Origin: Hoeflea ulvae
GTDB taxonomy: Bacteria > Pseudomonadota > Alphaproteobacteria > Rhizobiales > Rhizobiaceae
DNA: 64,000 bases
NCBI RefSeq assembly: GCF_026619435.1
Contig: NZ_JAOVZQ010000001.1
Span: forward strand, 4,533,501-4,597,500
Direction of reading: 5' to 3'
Both the position numbers and the translations under genes were made by a program. Positions 32,113-41,965 of this stretch are shown piece by piece (position 1 is the stretch's first letter; each line of letters opens with the position of its first letter). The notes under the pieces are model-generated. The model made no database searches. It was not told the origin of the DNA and worked only from the letters and a program-made list of their open reading frames with translations.

Positions 32113-33264
32113 CACGCTGCTCCCTTTGTGTCTTCGCCGCCAAATGCGGGATGAATGATGGCGCCGCCATGGGTAAGCGCCGTTGCCTTGACCAGCTCGT
32201 CATCGAGGTTGACCGAAACCGTCTTGGTTTCCTTGTCGATCATGGTGTCGAGGAAAGTCAGGAGGTTCTTGGCATAGAGCAGCGATGCACTTGCCGCGAT
32301 CTGCCCAGGCATGTTGAGAATGCCGATCACCGTCACGCCATCGACAGTCACGGTTTCGCCCGGAATGGCGCCCTCGATGTTTCCACCGCGCTCGACTGCC
32401 AGGTCGACGGCCACCGAGCCCAGACGCATGCTCTTGAGCATGTCGCGCGAGATCAGCTTCGGCGCCGGGCGTCCCGGGATCAGTGCGGTGGTGATGACGA
32501 TGTCCTGTTTGGAAATGTGGTCGGCGACCAGGGCAGCCTGCTTGGCCTGGTATTCCTTCGACATTTCCTTGGCATAGCCGCCGGAAGTTTCCGCGGCCTT
32601 GAACTCGTCGTCTTCGACGGCGATAAACTTTGCGCCGAGCGAAGCAACCTGCTCCTTGGCGGCCGGGCGCACATCGGTTGCCGACACGGCAGCACCGAGA
32701 CGGCGTGCGGTGGCAATCGCCTGCAGACCGGCAACACCGGCCCCCATCACGAAGACCTTGGCGGCGGCAACCGTGCCGGCCGCGGTCATCATCATCGGCA
32801 TTGCCCGGTCAAACACATGCGCAGCCTCAATCACCGCCTGGTAACCGGCAAGGTTTGCCTGCGAGGACAGCACGTCCATCGACTGGGCCCGCGTGATGCG
32901 CGGCATCAGTTCCATGGCGAAGCTTGTCACCCCGGCCTTTGCCAGGGCGGCAAGCGCCTGTTCATTGCCGTAGGGGTCCATTTGGGCAAGCACGATCGCG
33001 CCTGATTTGAGAGACTTGATGTCCGTTTCCGACGGCCGCCGCACCCGCAGAACAACATCGGCCTTCTTGGCGCTCGCTGCTGTTCCCGTGGTTGCTCCTG
33101 CTGCGACGAAATCCGCGTCGGTGATCCTGGACTTCTCGCCAGCGCCCTTTTGAACGATGACTTCCAGGCCGAGCGCGGTCATCTTTTTCACGGTCTCCGG
33201 CGAAGCGGCGACGCGCGATTCAAGCGAGATCGGACTCTTTGGCTACAAATACAGTGGCGCCCAC
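32112..33264 (-). CDS. pntAA: NAD(P) transhydrogenase subunit alpha, NAD-binding part; frameshift near the start
   Basis: The soluble NAD(H)-binding domain of proton-translocating transhydrogenase. The main frame (32112-33191) shows [44 protein letters not shown] and [10 protein letters not shown], all family hallmarks. It lacks the usual first 20-30 residues. These are found upstream in another frame: a GTG at 33264, behind a strong AGAGGAGGGG ribosome site, encodes (M)[10 protein letters not shown]. The downstream frame then resumes with [16 protein letters not shown] small deletion at about 33231-33241 breaks the link. I annotate the span from the inferred original start. Confidence 0.88.
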
Positions 33265-33337
33265 GAGAGCCCCTCCTCTAACAACAGGATGAGACGCGCC
33301 GGAACTGATCAATCATATCCCGGTGCGTGCGAATGAT

Positions 33338-33561
33338 TCAGCGGGCGAGAATACATCCGCCGATGCTCAGAACCAGGAACGTCAGGAAGCTCACAATGGC
33401 GCCGGCGCCCGAAAAAAGAACACCGCCATGGCGACGAACAAAGCCACAATGCTGATTGTTCCGTATTTTGAGGCGGCAAGAAACCCGGCATAGGTCTTCT
33501 CGTGCTCGGCATAATCCATTGCAGCGCCAGTTTCGACAGGACCATCCATCTGCTTAGCCAT
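33338..33561 (-). pseudogene. aa3-type cytochrome c oxidase subunit IV, frameshifted in an A6/T6 run
   Basis: A small membrane subunit of the bacterial aa3 oxidase. From ATG 33561, behind an AGGAGAG ribosome site, the frame reads MAKQMDGPVETGAAMDY, AEHEKTYAGFLAASKYGTIS and IVALFVAMAVFFF. It then runs off to a stop after a T6 run (33412-33417 on the given strand). In the next frame the expected ending resumes: SGAGAIVSFLTFLVLSIGG then CILAR and a stop at 33338. One extra base in the homopolymer would restore a protein of about 74 residues with a single C-terminal hydrophobic hairpin. This gene is commonly beside pntAA in rhizobia. Confidence 0.82.
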
Positions 33562-33702
33562 GCTGTAACTCTCCTAATGACAATTTACCGAGGGATTACA
33601 CAAAGCGCCGCCAATGTGCAATGGACAAGCCGCGGTAAAGCAAGGGATATATCCTGCCGGACGGCCGCAAGGCCCCCGCCATGCGCGCAAATTCGCGTGT
33701 CT

Positions 33703-34458
33703 TCAACCTGCCTGCTGAAGCGCGTAGCGTGCCGTCGGAAGAATTGTCAGCGGTGTGAGGCCGAGCACTTCGCGCGGCGCGAACATCATCTTGCGCTCAT
33801 GCGGCTGCGAACGGAAAAACGGGTACCGGTCAAAAAGAGTTCTCTTCAACTCATGCGCATTCGCACCGTGCAGCTCGATATTGCTGTTGTAGCGCTCGAA
33901 ATAGCGAGGTTCGGTCAGTTCAATTGACTGGAACACACGCTTGTAGAAGGCACGATGGTTGGGCTTGATCACCGAGAGACAGTAATCCACGTCGAAGAAG
34001 ACCGTCGCCATGGTGGCGACCCGCAAGGTGAGATAGGGCAGCGCCGGATATTCGCGCATGATGTCGGGATCGGCCGCAAACCGCACCGGATCGATGAAGG
34101 TCTTGCCCGCATCCAGAAACGGATTGATGATATCGGGGAAATGCGACACCGCGACGCTGTCACGTTCGGCGGCGGTCACATGATGCACCCGGATCGTGGA
34201 CACCAGCTGTTCATCGAAGAAGATGCCCATCACGTGAGCATTGGGCTTGAAGTCCAGATCGTCGATCAGGTGGGTTCCGTTTTGCGGGGCCAGGCCGACT
34301 GCCGAAAAGGCTTTCTGGCGAATACGCGCCACATCTTCAAGATCATCAGCATTGTCGATGCGACGATACTCGATGCTCTCGAGAAATCTCATCACGCTGG
34401 ATCCGAACCCTGATACATTGCCTGGAGTAGCTATTGCCATCGATGACATCATCCCCAT
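33703..34458 (-). CDS. FeeM-like N-acyl amino acid synthase / GNAT-fold acyltransferase
   Basis: A 251-residue protein. The segment YRRIDNADDLEDVARIRQKAF followed by VMGIFFDEQLVSTIRVHHVT has the pattern of the FeeM / autoinducer-synthase-like branch of the N-acyltransferases. PYLTLRVATMATVFFDVDYCLSVIKPNHRAFYKRVFQS follows; in this branch the last stretch precedes the acyl-acceptor site. Such enzymes join acyl groups from acyl-ACP to amino acids, giving lipids or signals. The exact substrate is unknown. A CtrA-type box lies 25 bases before the start, and the GGDEF-EAL gene lies upstream on the same strand. The family call is by pattern and moderately sure. Confidence 0.6.
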   Translation of the reverse strand: MGMMSSMAIATPGNVSGFGSSVMRFLESIEYRRIDNADDLEDVARIRQKAFSAVGLAPQNGTHLIDDLDFKPNAHVMGIFFDEQLVSTIRVHHVTAAERDSVAVSHFPDIINPFLDAGKTFIDPVRFAADPDIMREYPALPYLTLRVATMATVFFDVDYCLSVIKPNHRAFYKRVFQSIELTEPRYFERYNSNIELHGANAHELKRTLFDRYPFFRSQPHERKMMFAPREVLGLTPLTILPTARYALQQAG

Positions 34459-34482
34459 AATTACACAAAGAGAATGATATCT

Positions 34483-34497
34483 TTAATTTTTCATTAA
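34483..34497. promoter_or_regulatory. CtrA-type box TTAA-N7-TTAA
   Basis: TTAA at 34483-34486 and TTAA at 34494-34497 are separated by exactly seven bases, the core of the alphaproteobacterial CtrA site. The box is 25 bases upstream of the FeeM-like gene in a markedly AT-rich stretch (about 34460-34560). Confidence 0.45.
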
Positions 34498-34659
34498 GCA
34501 ATCATATTGCGCCGTTAGTATCCTGTTAACACTCTATTATGGTTAACAAAACCGTCTGGACCCGGCAACGGCCCGCCACTGCCTGATCAATGCCGGCAAT
34601 AAGGGATCAAGGGCTTGAAGACAGAGTCCGAGTTCTGACGGACCTGATTGCCGCGAACG

Positions 34660-36987
34660 CTAGCTGCGCGAGGGCTGGGTCAGCAGCCGGGCGTCCGAAC
34701 CCGCCTTGGTCACGCCCGCTTTGGACAGCTTGGTGGCAAGCTCCAGAAACGCGCCTTTCGGCATCGGCGTGCCGAAAATGTAACCCTGGATGAGATCGGC
34801 GCAATTGTTCTCGCGAATCATCACCAGCTGCTCTTCGGTCTCCACCCCTTCGACGACAACATCGAGCCCGAGCTCGCGCGCCAGATGGACGACACCGCGC
34901 AGCAGTTTCAGCTTCTTGGCGTCCTCGGCCAGGTTGCGGACAAAGGAACGATCGATCTTGACCTTGTTGAGCGGCAAGATGTCGAGATAGCTGAGGCTGG
35001 AATAGCCGGTGCCGAAATCGTCGATGGCGATCTGCATGCCCATCGCCCGCAATTCGGTCAGGATATCGCGAGCCACTTCGAGATCGTTCATCAGTCCGCT
35101 CTCGGTGATTTCAAGCTGCAGCCGTTCCGGCGCCAGGTTGTAGCGGTCCAGCGCATCGGTGATCACAGAGACGATGGTCCGGTCACTGAGGTCATGGGCG
35201 GACAGATTGACCGAGACAAACAGCTCGCCGGGCCAGCTGACGCAGTCACCCACTGCCTTTTCAATCACGCAGCGGGTCAGATCCCCGATGATCCCCATCT
35301 CCTCGGCAAGCGGGATGTAGATCGCCGGTGACACCGGTCCGAGTTGCGGATGATGCCAGCGCGACAGCGCCTCGGCGCCGGCAACCTGCGTGCCTGCCGG
35401 GTTGAACATCGGCTGGTAGAACAGACCCATGGAATTGGTCCGGACCGCCTCGCGCAGTTCCAGCTTCATCCGCTGCCGCTCGGAATATTGCTGATCCATC
35501 GTCTCTTCGAACAGCGTCCAGCCATTCTTGTCTCGGCGCTTGGCTTCATAGAGGGCGAGATCCGCCTGGATATGCAGCTCCTCGATCTGCACCCCTTCGA
35601 CCGGCACCATGGCCACGCCACCGGACAGGCTGATGAAAAGCTTGTGCCCGTCGATCATGTAGGTGCCACGCAATGTATCGATCACGTGGTCCATGATGGT
35701 CCTGAGTTCTTCGGCATTTTCAACATCGGGAAAGAACAGCACGAACTCGTCGCCGCCAAAACGCGAAATCACGATCTTCTGCCGTGACAGAGACCGCAAG
35801 CGGTTTGCGACAGCGCTGAGCAGCCTGTCGCCATTGACGTGACCCATGGTGTCGTTGACATGCTTGAAATCATCGATATCGAGCACCGCCAGCGCCAGGT
35901 TCTGGCGAGGTCTGGCCTTGGCATTCTTCAGCGCGACGATTTCCTTGAACCATGACCGGTTGGGCAGGTTGGTCAGGCTGTCGAAGCGCGCCATCTGCAA
36001 AATGCGCTTTTCCGATTCAATCCGGTCCGTAACATCTTCGAAAATCAGCACAACGCCCTTTTCACCCCGGTGCCGGGCACTGAATTCGAGCCAGGACTTC
36101 TTGTCCAGGCGCACCAGCGAACGGTCTTCGTCACCGCTGATCAGCTTTTCGAGATGTTCGTTGATCTGGGCGAAGTTTTCCTTGGCGATCATGCCGTTGC
36201 GGGCGCCGAGCCGCATCGCAGCCTTGATCGCCCGACCGGTCAGGTTGATATCGCTGTCGATATTGAAGAATTCACGCGCCTTGCGATTGGCGACCTCGAT
36301 CCGTCCATCGCCATCGAGCATGAACAAGCCATGCGACATGTTGTTGAGCGCGGTGTCGAACCGCTCGGCGATCTCGGATGTCTTGCGCTCCGCAGTCACC
36401 GAATTGTAGAGGAAATCCCGCACCCCGTTGGCCATCGACCGCGTTGTCAGAAACAGCGGCAGCAGCAGGATCGCCATCAGGCTCATATAGGGATCGCGGG
36501 CCATGAGAAGCCCGGCCATCATCGGCAGGCAGGCGGCCAGAATGATCATGTCGACATTCAGCCGTGATCCGAAATTTCGCCCGACAACGGAAATCATGGT
36601 GGCCAGGATGACGGAAATCGAGACCAGTTCCGCAAACGGATCCTGCGCCACAACCAGAGCATGGCCGCACATGATGCCCAGGATGAAGGCCGCGACCAGC
36701 GCACCGGCAACATAGCGTCTTTCCCAATGCAGCGTGTCACTGAGGGTGAAGGTGGATTTGTCCAGCTTGTCGAAGGACAGCATGTCGAGATTGCGGAAGG
36801 CCCAGACCAGGAAGAGCGCGAAGCCGGCATAGAGATAAAACGGATCGTCAATGCGCAGATAAATCAGCATTGTGGTGAGCACATGCGCGATCATACCCGC
36901 AAACAACGTGCCGCGCTGCTGGTAGAGCGAGACTACGAAGGAGAGTCGTACGTCGTCTTCGAATGCTGTGTTTTCTGCTCGTTGCAT
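34660..36987 (-). CDS. Membrane GGDEF-EAL cyclic-di-GMP protein with PAS domain
   Basis: A 775-residue protein. I use ATG 36987, five bases after AAGGTGAG. Residues about 25-190 hold several hydrophobic segments in pairs (GTLFAGMIAHVLTTMLIYL, VAGALVAAFILGIMCG, IILAACLPMMAGLLMA). A PAS domain follows (FDTALNNMSHGLFMLDGDGRI). The GGDEF motif is intact at about 411-415, but no RxxD inhibitory site is seen ahead of it. The EAL domain is intact (EAL at 539, ITESGLMND, IDDFGTGYSSLSYLD, KIDRSFV, VVEGVETEEQ). Both diguanylate cyclase and phosphodiesterase activities are therefore possible. Which dominates cannot be decided from sequence. Confidence 0.93.
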   Translation of the reverse strand: MQRAENTAFEDDVRLSFVVSLYQQRGTLFAGMIAHVLTTMLIYLRIDDPFYLYAGFALFLVWAFRNLDMLSFDKLDKSTFTLSDTLHWERRYVAGALVAAFILGIMCGHALVVAQDPFAELVSISVILATMISVVGRNFGSRLNVDMIILAACLPMMAGLLMARDPYMSLMAILLLPLFLTTRSMANGVRDFLYNSVTAERKTSEIAERFDTALNNMSHGLFMLDGDGRIEVANRKAREFFNIDSDINLTGRAIKAAMRLGARNGMIAKENFAQINEHLEKLISGDEDRSLVRLDKKSWLEFSARHRGEKGVVLIFEDVTDRIESEKRILQMARFDSLTNLPNRSWFKEIVALKNAKARPRQNLALAVLDIDDFKHVNDTMGHVNGDRLLSAVANRLRSLSRQKIVISRFGGDEFVLFFPDVENAEELRTIMDHVIDTLRGTYMIDGHKLFISLSGGVAMVPVEGVQIEELHIQADLALYEAKRRDKNGWTLFEETMDQQYSERQRMKLELREAVRTNSMGLFYQPMFNPAGTQVAGAEALSRWHHPQLGPVSPAIYIPLAEEMGIIGDLTRCVIEKAVGDCVSWPGELFVSVNLSAHDLSDRTIVSVITDALDRYNLAPERLQLEITESGLMNDLEVARDILTELRAMGMQIAIDDFGTGYSSLSYLDILPLNKVKIDRSFVRNLAEDAKKLKLLRGVVHLARELGLDVVVEGVETEEQLVMIRENNCADLIQGYIFGTPMPKGAFLELATKLSKAGVTKAGSDARLLTQPSRS

Positions 36988-37250
36988 GAACACTCACCTT
37001 GGAATTTAAGGTGCCAACGTAACCCGCGGAAATTAAGAACACATTGACCGCAGAGGGCTTTTTAATCAGAAACTCTCGATATTTGCCTATCAGGACACGC
37101 CCAGACGCCGGTCAAATGCCGTTTCAGCCCGTTTTTACAGCCATGGATTGCCGCACAAGAATATTCGCGTAAAGGGCATTCCCCACGGCGCAGCCGCTTC
37201 GGCGTCGGCCACGCCTTCGCCGCACCGTTTCTCGCTCCCGTCCCTCCGGC
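36988..37250. other. Intergenic region without recognised gene
   Basis: About 260 bases between the indolepyruvate oxidoreductase stop and the GGDEF-EAL start. It holds the latter's ribosome site (AAGGTGAG) and several short GC-rich inverted segments around 37185-37235, none convincing as a terminator. Confidence 0.4.
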
Positions 37251-40200
37251 CTATTCGGCCGCCATGGCGTGAGCGCCCTGGTTGCCTGCGCGAATGGATG
37301 ACGCGAGAGTGTCTTTTTTCGCATAGGCCTGCTGCTTGTTGCGCTTCTTGACGTGGCCATAACCGGTGATCCCCATCGGGTAGGACAGGAATTCCGCGAT
37401 CTGCCCGGCATTGTCCGGGCGCAGCAGCGCGGTCATGTCTTCCATCTCGGCCATGAACTGCGCAAGCAGCCGGCGCTCCATGCGCCGCTCTTCGCTGTAG
37501 CCGAACACATCAAATGCCGTTCCGCGAAGAAACTTCAGCCTGGCGAGCACCGGAAACAGCGCCGACATGCTGCGGCCAAACGAGGACTTGACCGGATGAC
37601 CATCGGAATCCTTCCGGCCCAGGACCGGCGGCGCCATATGGTATTCCAGCCTGGTGAAGCTCTCGAACTGCCGGGAAAGCTGGCGTTTGAAACTGCCGTC
37701 GCTGTACAGCCGCGCCACCTCGTATTCGTCCTTGATCGCCATCAGCTTGAACAGCGACCGGGCCGCAGCAGCCGACACCTCTCCGGGACGGCCGCAAGTC
37801 AGGGTTTCGGCTTCCACCAGCGGCCTCAGCGTCTCCCGGTAGGTCTCGGACCATGCCCTATTCTGATAATCCTGCAAAAACGCCGCACGTCGATCAATCA
37901 GGTCCGAAACGGTCTCTTCGCCTGTCTCGTCCGGAGCCGCAGCCGCACCGGAGACGATCGCCAGGACAGATTCAGGATCGTGTCCGGCCTTGCGGCCCCA
38001 GCGAAACGCTTCGATGTTCATGGCCACGGACTGGCCATTGAGCCGGATCGCCTGCTCGACCGACTCGGGCGACAGCGGCAGGGCGCCCTTTTGCGAGGCC
38101 ATGCCGAGCATGAACATGTTGGCCGCTATCGCATTGCCGAACAACCGGGTTGCAGCCATGGTCGCGTTGAAGAAGCTGGTGCGCTCGACGCCGGCAGATT
38201 TGACAATGGCCTGCTTGAGCCGCTCGGTCGGCAGAGAGAAATTCACATCTCGGGTAAATTCGCCCGGCATGACCTCGCTGGTGTTGACCAGGAACGCGGT
38301 CTCGCCCTCACGCACCGAGGCCAGTACCTTCCGCGATCCCGACACCACCAGATCGCAGCCAAGGATCAGGTCGGCCTTGCCGGCCGAAATCCGGATGGCC
38401 TGGATGTCTTCCGGCGCGCGCGCGATCCGGACATGCGAGAACACGGCTCCGCCCTTCTGGGCGAGGCCGGCCATATCGATCATGCCGCACCCCTTGCCTT
38501 CCAGATGCGCGGCCATGCCCAGGATGGCGCCGATGGTGACAACCCCGGTTCCGCCGATGCCGTCGATGATCGAGGCCCATCCGCGTTCCAGCGACGCGAT
38601 TTCCGGGGCAGGCAGCCCCAGCAGCGGATCCGGCGCAGATTTGAGAACGGTACTGTCGGCCTTGCGGATGCGCGCGCCATGCACGGTGACAAAGGACGGG
38701 CAGAATCCTTCGACACAGGAAAAATCCTTGTTGCAACTGGATTGATCGACCCGGCGCTTGCGTCCGAATTCGGTCTCGACCGGCTGGATCGAGACGCAAT
38801 TCGACTTGACGCCGCAATCGCCACAGCCCTCGCAGACCAGTTCGTTGATGATGACGCGCTTGTCCGGATCGGGATAGGTCCCGCGCTTCCTTCGGCGGCG
38901 CTTTTCGGCCGCGCAAGTCTGGTCGTAAAGCAGCACCGATACGCCCGGCACATCGCGCAGCTCGCGCTGGACGGCGTCGAGCTCGGTGCGGTGATGCAGG
39001 CTCATGGCGCTGGGCCAGACCGTGCCGGCCGGGTAGCGATCCGGATCGTCGCTGACCAGCGCGATCCGCTCGACCCCCTCCGCGCGCACCTGCCGCGCGA
39101 TCGCATCCGCGGTCAGGCCACCCTCATGGGTCTGTCCGCCGGTCATCGCCACCGCATCATTGTAGAGGATCTTGTAGGTGATGTTGGCGCCGGACGCGAT
39201 TGCAAAGCGCAGCGCCAGCACGCCGGAGTGATTGTAGGTCCCGTCGCCCAGGTTCTGGAAAATGTGATCGCGCGTGGTAAATGGCGCCTGGCCGACCCAC
39301 TGCGCCCCCTCGCCGCCCATCTGGGTGAAACCGACGGTGTCGCGGTCCATCCACAGCGCCATGAAATGGCAGCCGATTCCGGCGGCGGCGATCGAGCCCT
39401 CGGGAACCTTTGTCGAGCTGTTGTGCGGACAGCCGGAGCAGAAATACGGCGTACGAGAAGCCACATCCGTGACTGTGGCCAGCATGCTTTGGAACTGGCG
39501 GATGCGCTTGACCTTGGCGTCAATGTCCTCGGCATGGCCGATGACCCTGAGCACCCGTTCACCCACGGCAACCGCGATGTCGTTGGGATCGAGCGCGCCC
39601 TTGACCGGAAACAGCCAGTCGCCGCGCTCGTCGCGCTTGCCGACCACCACCGGCTGACGCGCCGTGCCATAGAGCGCCTCGCGCAACTGGCTTTCCAGCA
39701 GCGAGCGCTTTTCCTCGACAACAATCACCATATCGAGGCCGTCGACGAATTCGCTCATGTCGGCCAGATCGAACGGCCATGGACAGGCAACCTTGAACAG
39801 GCGCAGGCCGATCCTGTTGGCGCGCGCCTCATCAATGCCGAGATCGTCAAGCGCCTGGCGCACATCCAGATAGTTCTTGCCGACCGTCAGGATCCCGAGC
39901 TTCGGATTGGTGCCGCCGGAATAGACGATCCGGTTGAGTCCGTTTGCGCGGATATAGGCACTTGCCGCATCGCGCTTGAATTCGTGAAGCCTCATTTCCT
40001 GGCCCAGGAAATCGAGATCATTGGCGCGGATATTGAGCCCGCCCGGCGGCAGCGAGATTTCCGGCAGGATGATGTTCACCCGGTCCAGCCCGGCCTTGAC
40101 CGAAGCGGTGGATTCGACATTGTCCTTGACGCATTTGAGCGCCGCCCAGGTGCCGGCGAAACGGGAGATGGCGAAGCCATGCAGGCCGTAGTCGATCATT

Positions 40201-40733
40201 TCCTGCACGCCGGCCGGATTGAGGATCGGGATCATCGTGTCGACGAAATTGAATTCGGTCTGGTGCGCATTGGTGGAGCTTTCCGCGGTGTGGTCATCCC
40301 CCATCAGCGCTAGCACCCCGCCATGCCGGGACGACCCGGCAAGATTTGCATGGCGAAACACATCGCCCGACCGGTCCACCCCCGGCCCCTTGCCGTACCA
40401 CAGCGAGAAGACCCCGTCATACTTGCCGGTGCCGTCGAGACCTGCCTGTTGCGAGCCCCAGCAGGCGGTGGCCGCCAGCTCTTCGTTCAGTCCGGGCTGC
40501 AACACGATGTTGCGCGCCGACAGGGATCTCTGCGCGCGCATGATCTGCTGGTCCAGACCTCCCAGCGGAGACCCGCGATAGCCGGACACAAAGCCGGCGG
40601 TATTGAGCCCGGCGAGCCGGTCACGCTCATGCTGCATCATCAGGAGGCGGACCACAGCCTGCGATCCGGTGACAAAGATCCGATCCTTGCTCAGGTCAAA
40701 TTTGTCGTCGAGCGATACATCATGTGCTGTCAT
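37251..40733 (-). CDS. Indolepyruvate ferredoxin oxidoreductase, fused single chain
   Basis: A 1160-residue protein starting at ATG 40733 behind GAGGAGG. It oxidatively decarboxylates aryl or branched-chain 2-oxoacids to acyl-CoA. The N-terminal pyrimidine domain shows TAGFVSGYRGSPLGGLDQQI. The TPP-binding half shows GIGCHFMALWMDRDTVGFTQMGGEG. A Cys-rich segment (NELVCEGCGDCGVKSNCVSIQ) could hold a Fe-S cluster. The C-terminal gamma-type domain shows GIGGTGVVTIGAILGMAAHLEGKG. This long fused form is the usual one in alphaproteobacteria. It is flanked by non-coding stretches, so it is probably monocistronic. Confidence 0.93.
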   Translation of the reverse strand: MTAHDVSLDDKFDLSKDRIFVTGSQAVVRLLMMQHERDRLAGLNTAGFVSGYRGSPLGGLDQQIMRAQRSLSARNIVLQPGLNEELAATACWGSQQAGLDGTGKYDGVFSLWYGKGPGVDRSGDVFRHANLAGSSRHGGVLALMGDDHTAESSTNAHQTEFNFVDTMIPILNPAGVQEMIDYGLHGFAISRFAGTWAALKCVKDNVESTASVKAGLDRVNIILPEISLPPGGLNIRANDLDFLGQEMRLHEFKRDAASAYIRANGLNRIVYSGGTNPKLGILTVGKNYLDVRQALDDLGIDEARANRIGLRLFKVACPWPFDLADMSEFVDGLDMVIVVEEKRSLLESQLREALYGTARQPVVVGKRDERGDWLFPVKGALDPNDIAVAVGERVLRVIGHAEDIDAKVKRIRQFQSMLATVTDVASRTPYFCSGCPHNSSTKVPEGSIAAAGIGCHFMALWMDRDTVGFTQMGGEGAQWVGQAPFTTRDHIFQNLGDGTYNHSGVLALRFAIASGANITYKILYNDAVAMTGGQTHEGGLTADAIARQVRAEGVERIALVSDDPDRYPAGTVWPSAMSLHHRTELDAVQRELRDVPGVSVLLYDQTCAAEKRRRRKRGTYPDPDKRVIINELVCEGCGDCGVKSNCVSIQPVETEFGRKRRVDQSSCNKDFSCVEGFCPSFVTVHGARIRKADSTVLKSAPDPLLGLPAPEIASLERGWASIIDGIGGTGVVTIGAILGMAAHLEGKGCGMIDMAGLAQKGGAVFSHVRIARAPEDIQAIRISAGKADLILGCDLVVSGSRKVLASVREGETAFLVNTSEVMPGEFTRDVNFSLPTERLKQAIVKSAGVERTSFFNATMAATRLFGNAIAANMFMLGMASQKGALPLSPESVEQAIRLNGQSVAMNIEAFRWGRKAGHDPESVLAIVSGAAAAPDETGEETVSDLIDRRAAFLQDYQNRAWSETYRETLRPLVEAETLTCGRPGEVSAAAARSLFKLMAIKDEYEVARLYSDGSFKRQLSRQFESFTRLEYHMAPPVLGRKDSDGHPVKSSFGRSMSALFPVLARLKFLRGTAFDVFGYSEERRMERRLLAQFMAEMEDMTALLRPDNAGQIAEFLSYPMGITGYGHVKKRNKQQAYAKKDTLASSIRAGNQGAHAMAAE

Positions 40734-40944
40734 CTGCGGCCTCCTCAAACCATAAAGTTCAGGCTTCCATCGAACCGCACCCATCGCGGCGGTGACTGAA
40801 ACTGCACTCCCGATGCATGATCTTTGGACCAGTTGGCCCGTCGGTCAATCGAATTCATGGCACTGTCGTCACTGCGCAATCAGATGGATGGCACAGGCGG
40901 GCAAACGAAATTTTCTGTCGTGCGGCGAGACTTGAGCGACACAA

Positions 40945-41715
40945 TCAACGGGCGATGGAATGGCCGCCATCGACCGTGATGGCGCTTCCGGTCATGTAGG
41001 CACCGGCTTTGGAGGCGAGAAGAAGAACCGCGCCGTCAAGATCATTCGGACTGCCCAGCCGTCCCAGCGGGTTCTGCCCCGCCATTACTGTCGAGCCCGC
41101 ACCCTTGAGAAAGGGATCGGTCAGCGCCGTTGCGAACCACCCCGGCCGGATCTCGTTGACCCGGATCCTGTGCTTGGCCCACTCCAGCGCCAGGCAGCGT
41201 GTCATCTGGCTCAGGGCCGCCTTGGAGGTGCCATAGGCCGCCACCTGGCGCACCGGCACCTCGGACAAGACGCTGGACACATTGATGACCGATCCGCCGC
41301 GACCATCGCGGATCATCCGCCGCGCAGCCTCCTGCGCCACCATGAAGGCGCTGTCGACATTGACCGACATGACATTGCGAAGCGTCTCGCGCGAAAGCTG
41401 TGTCGCTTTGTCGCGATGGGCAATGCCGGCATTGTTGACCAGCACGCCGACCGGCCCGGCCCGGTTTTCGACCTCGTCAAAGGCTGTGCCGATCATCTCG
41501 TCCCGGCGCACATCAAGCGGCACCCAGATCGCCCGACCGCCGAGCGCGCCGATGGCTTCGGCCGCAGCCTTCAGGATTTCGGGCTTGTTGCCGGCAAGCG
41601 CCACAGTGGCGCCGTGAAGCGCCAGCGCCCGCGCCATGGCAAAGCCCAATCCCGTGCCGCCGCCGGTGATCAGGGCAACTTCGCCTGACATGTCGAACAA
41701 TTCGCCTGCGCCCAC
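40945..41715 (-). CDS. Short-chain dehydrogenase/reductase (SDR)
   Basis: A 256-residue classical SDR. I prefer GTG 41715 (MGAGELFDMSGEVALITGGG) because AAGGGGA lies six bases before it; ATG 41691 would trim the usual leader. The cofactor loop is GGGTGLG, followed by VLVNNAGIAHRD, the catalytic Ser in INVSSVLSE and the YGTSK pair (Tyr and Lys). The C-terminus RPGWFATALTDPF and YMTGSAITVDGGHS is standard. It is divergent from the TRAP transporter and could act on the same sugar acid or polyol; that link is inference. Confidence 0.88.
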   Translation of the reverse strand: MGAGELFDMSGEVALITGGGTGLGFAMARALALHGATVALAGNKPEILKAAAEAIGALGGRAIWVPLDVRRDEMIGTAFDEVENRAGPVGVLVNNAGIAHRDKATQLSRETLRNVMSVNVDSAFMVAQEAARRMIRDGRGGSVINVSSVLSEVPVRQVAAYGTSKAALSQMTRCLALEWAKHRIRVNEIRPGWFATALTDPFLKGAGSTVMAGQNPLGRLGSPNDLDGAVLLLASKAGAYMTGSAITVDGGHSIAR

Positions 41716-41965
41716 CTGATTCCCCTTTTGGCTCCAATTCACCAAGCCTATAGCCACTGCCGGCAAAAGACACCACCGGGCTGCGTCTTCATCCTGCAAA
41801 ACCGGCGCGGGGACAACTGGTAAAACAACTGCACCACTCGTTGCGTTGCATGCCTTTTTCCTGATATGGGCTGGCGCCGCACCGCGTAGATGGTATGGAT
41901 GAACAACGGGAACCATGGTTGATCGCACTCCTATCAATTGGAGGCGAAACAACCGGGAGGACAAT
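41716..41965. promoter_or_regulatory. Divergent promoter region, SDR versus TRAP transporter
   Basis: About 250 bases containing both start regions. It has ribosome sites on each side (AAGGGGA for the SDR, GGGAGG for dctQ). No convincing operator palindrome was found by eye. Confidence 0.35.

Noticed and set aside
37353..40313. A 986-residue open frame on the + strand opposite the indolepyruvate oxidoreductase gene
   Set aside because: It is the antisense shadow of a well-recognised gene and has no domain pattern.
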